Below, piece by piece: positions 16,408 through 17,167 of a stretch of 17,167 nucleotides of DNA. The DNA comes from Mansonella perstans. Its lineage: Eukaryota; Nematoda; Chromadorea; Rhabditida; Onchocercidae. Within the stretch, counting starts at the first letter, position 1. Each line of letters starts with the position of its first letter. The notes under the pieces are model-generated. The model saw nothing but the letters and a program-made list of their open reading frames with translations. It made no database searches and had not been told where the DNA came from. The stretch covers positions 1 through 17,167 of the forward strand of contig JBAMDO010000470.1 in assembly GCA_037074765.1 (NCBI GenBank), in the 5' to 3' direction. The position numbers and the translations under genes were made by a program.

Positions 16408-16432
16408 CCATCCATCCATCCATCCATCCATC
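16408..16432. repeat. (CCAT)n tetranucleotide repeat
   Basis: Six CCAT units in a row, with further CCAT copies at 16441 and 16453 nearby. Confidence 0.9.
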
Positions 16433-16710
16433 TATCAGTCCATCCATTTACATTCCATTTCTAATTTCATTCTTTCCACCAATTATACTTTTCATCCATT
16501 TTTATCCTTTCAATTTCATACCCAAAAATTTAATTCAATAGCGGAATTTTGCACCTCATCACCTCAAATGCTTTTGCTTTTTTAGTTTATTAAAGAGAAT
16601 CTTTTTCTGAGGGATTTCCTTAAGAAAGAAAGAAAATTTGTTGAAAGAAGAAAAAAATGAAAAGGAATAACATCAAATTCATTTGTCATCTTTTTAATAA
16701 TAACAATAAT

Positions 16711-16815
16711 GACAACAACAACAAGGAACAATAATAAACAACAACAACAAACAACAACAACAAACAACAACAACAAACGACAACAGCAAATAATAACAGC
16801 GAACAACAACAATAA
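16711..16815. repeat. CAA trinucleotide repeat block
   Basis: ACAACAACA units with AAT, AAC and GAC variants. Within it CAACAACAAA recurs as a longer unit (about 16740-16780). The antisense frame reads poly-Leu/Cys/Val and is an artefact. Confidence 0.9.
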
Positions 16816-17167
16816 TGACACTCGTAATAATAACAACAATAGTAATTATGTTCACTAGAATTAACTGTCATTAGCATGTGCATTGATTGGATAATATTTT
16901 AAGTCCAGCGTTTCGCATCAAATTTCGTCCTTTAATCAGTATGAACAAATGAATTGCTGAAATCAATTAAATTTTTAAAAAAAAAACCAGAAAAAAATTG
17001 AAAATTTTCTCTTTTCTTGTTATTAATTTTATCTTTAACTAATACATTCAACGATTTAACTTGAGAGAAAGTAAAAAAAAAAGTAACGAAAAGGAAAATT
17101 AAAACTGATTTGAACGTTTAACTTACTTATGAAAATTAGTAGTTTTTGGAATAAATAAACTATCAAT

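Larger units (their letters stand above)
13849..17167. other. Distal downstream region, no firm gene
   Basis: AT-rich sequence with the duplicated block at 14511-14969, TA, CA, GAT, CCAT and CAA microsatellites, and T-rich or A-rich filler. Frames in 14584-15646 and 16400-16883 are low-complexity (Ile/Phe/His/Ser, or poly-Leu/Cys/Val antisense to CAA repeats). No RNA gene or conserved exon was recognised. 15700-16240 and 16885-17167 hold nothing I can name. Confidence 0.7.

Noticed and set aside
16400..16883. ORFs over CCAT and CAA repeats
   Set aside because: Direct translations of tetra- and trinucleotide repeats.
1..17167. CRISPR arrays, bacterial operons, tRNA or rRNA genes, transposase genes
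   Set aside because: None seen: repeats are simple or degenerate tandem types without spacers, and no conserved RNA or transposase motif appears.

Overview
The window is AT-rich eukaryotic DNA holding one recognisable protein-coding gene on the + strand. It is a four-exon homeobox gene of the BarH class and matches best the nematode CEH-30/CEH-31 type. A nematode source fits the protein family, the TTTTCAG-type splice acceptor of intron 2, the very AT-rich introns and flanks, and an acceptor-like TTGCAG six bases before an ATG, which could be an SL trans-splice site. A filarial or related spirurid nematode is my guess from base composition and intron sizes; the sequence does not prove it.

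Layout. 1-5183 is a 5' flank with no convincing gene. It has TG- and A/T-rich simple sequence, three perfect TTCCGGAA palindromes, two TRA-1/GLI-like core heptamers, a TGTCA/TGACA cluster near 4204-4251 and a less AT-rich block at about 2395-2560. 5190-10174 is the BarH-like gene: exons 5190-5430, 7851-7993, 8125-8240 and 9688-10174, separated by introns of 2420, 131 and 1447 bp. 10175 to about 10700 is the presumed 3' UTR and polyadenylation zone, with several AATAAA hexamers. 10700-17167 is gene-poor, with microsatellites, an 8-bp minisatellite at 10971-11120, a diverged direct duplication at 14511-14969, and one uncertain 55-codon ORF at 13681-13848.

The spliced reading frame stays open with compatible phases (1, 0, 2) and gives a 328-residue protein. 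It carries an Eh1/FIL-type Groucho-binding motif (residues 61-67), a complete homeodomain (115-174) with the BarH hallmark Thr47 and Tyr49, a conserved BarH-type tail just after the homeodomain, and a long Ser/Thr/Pro-rich C-terminus. In C. elegans, CEH-30 is a transcriptional repressor that controls survival of sex-specific sensory neurons under the sex-determination factor TRA-1. The large non-coding flanks and introns are what one expects around a developmental regulator.

I found no previously undescribed multi-gene system. The points most worth a second look are the unresolved 5' end of the gene, the clustered motifs in the flank and introns, and the two kinds of degenerate local duplication.
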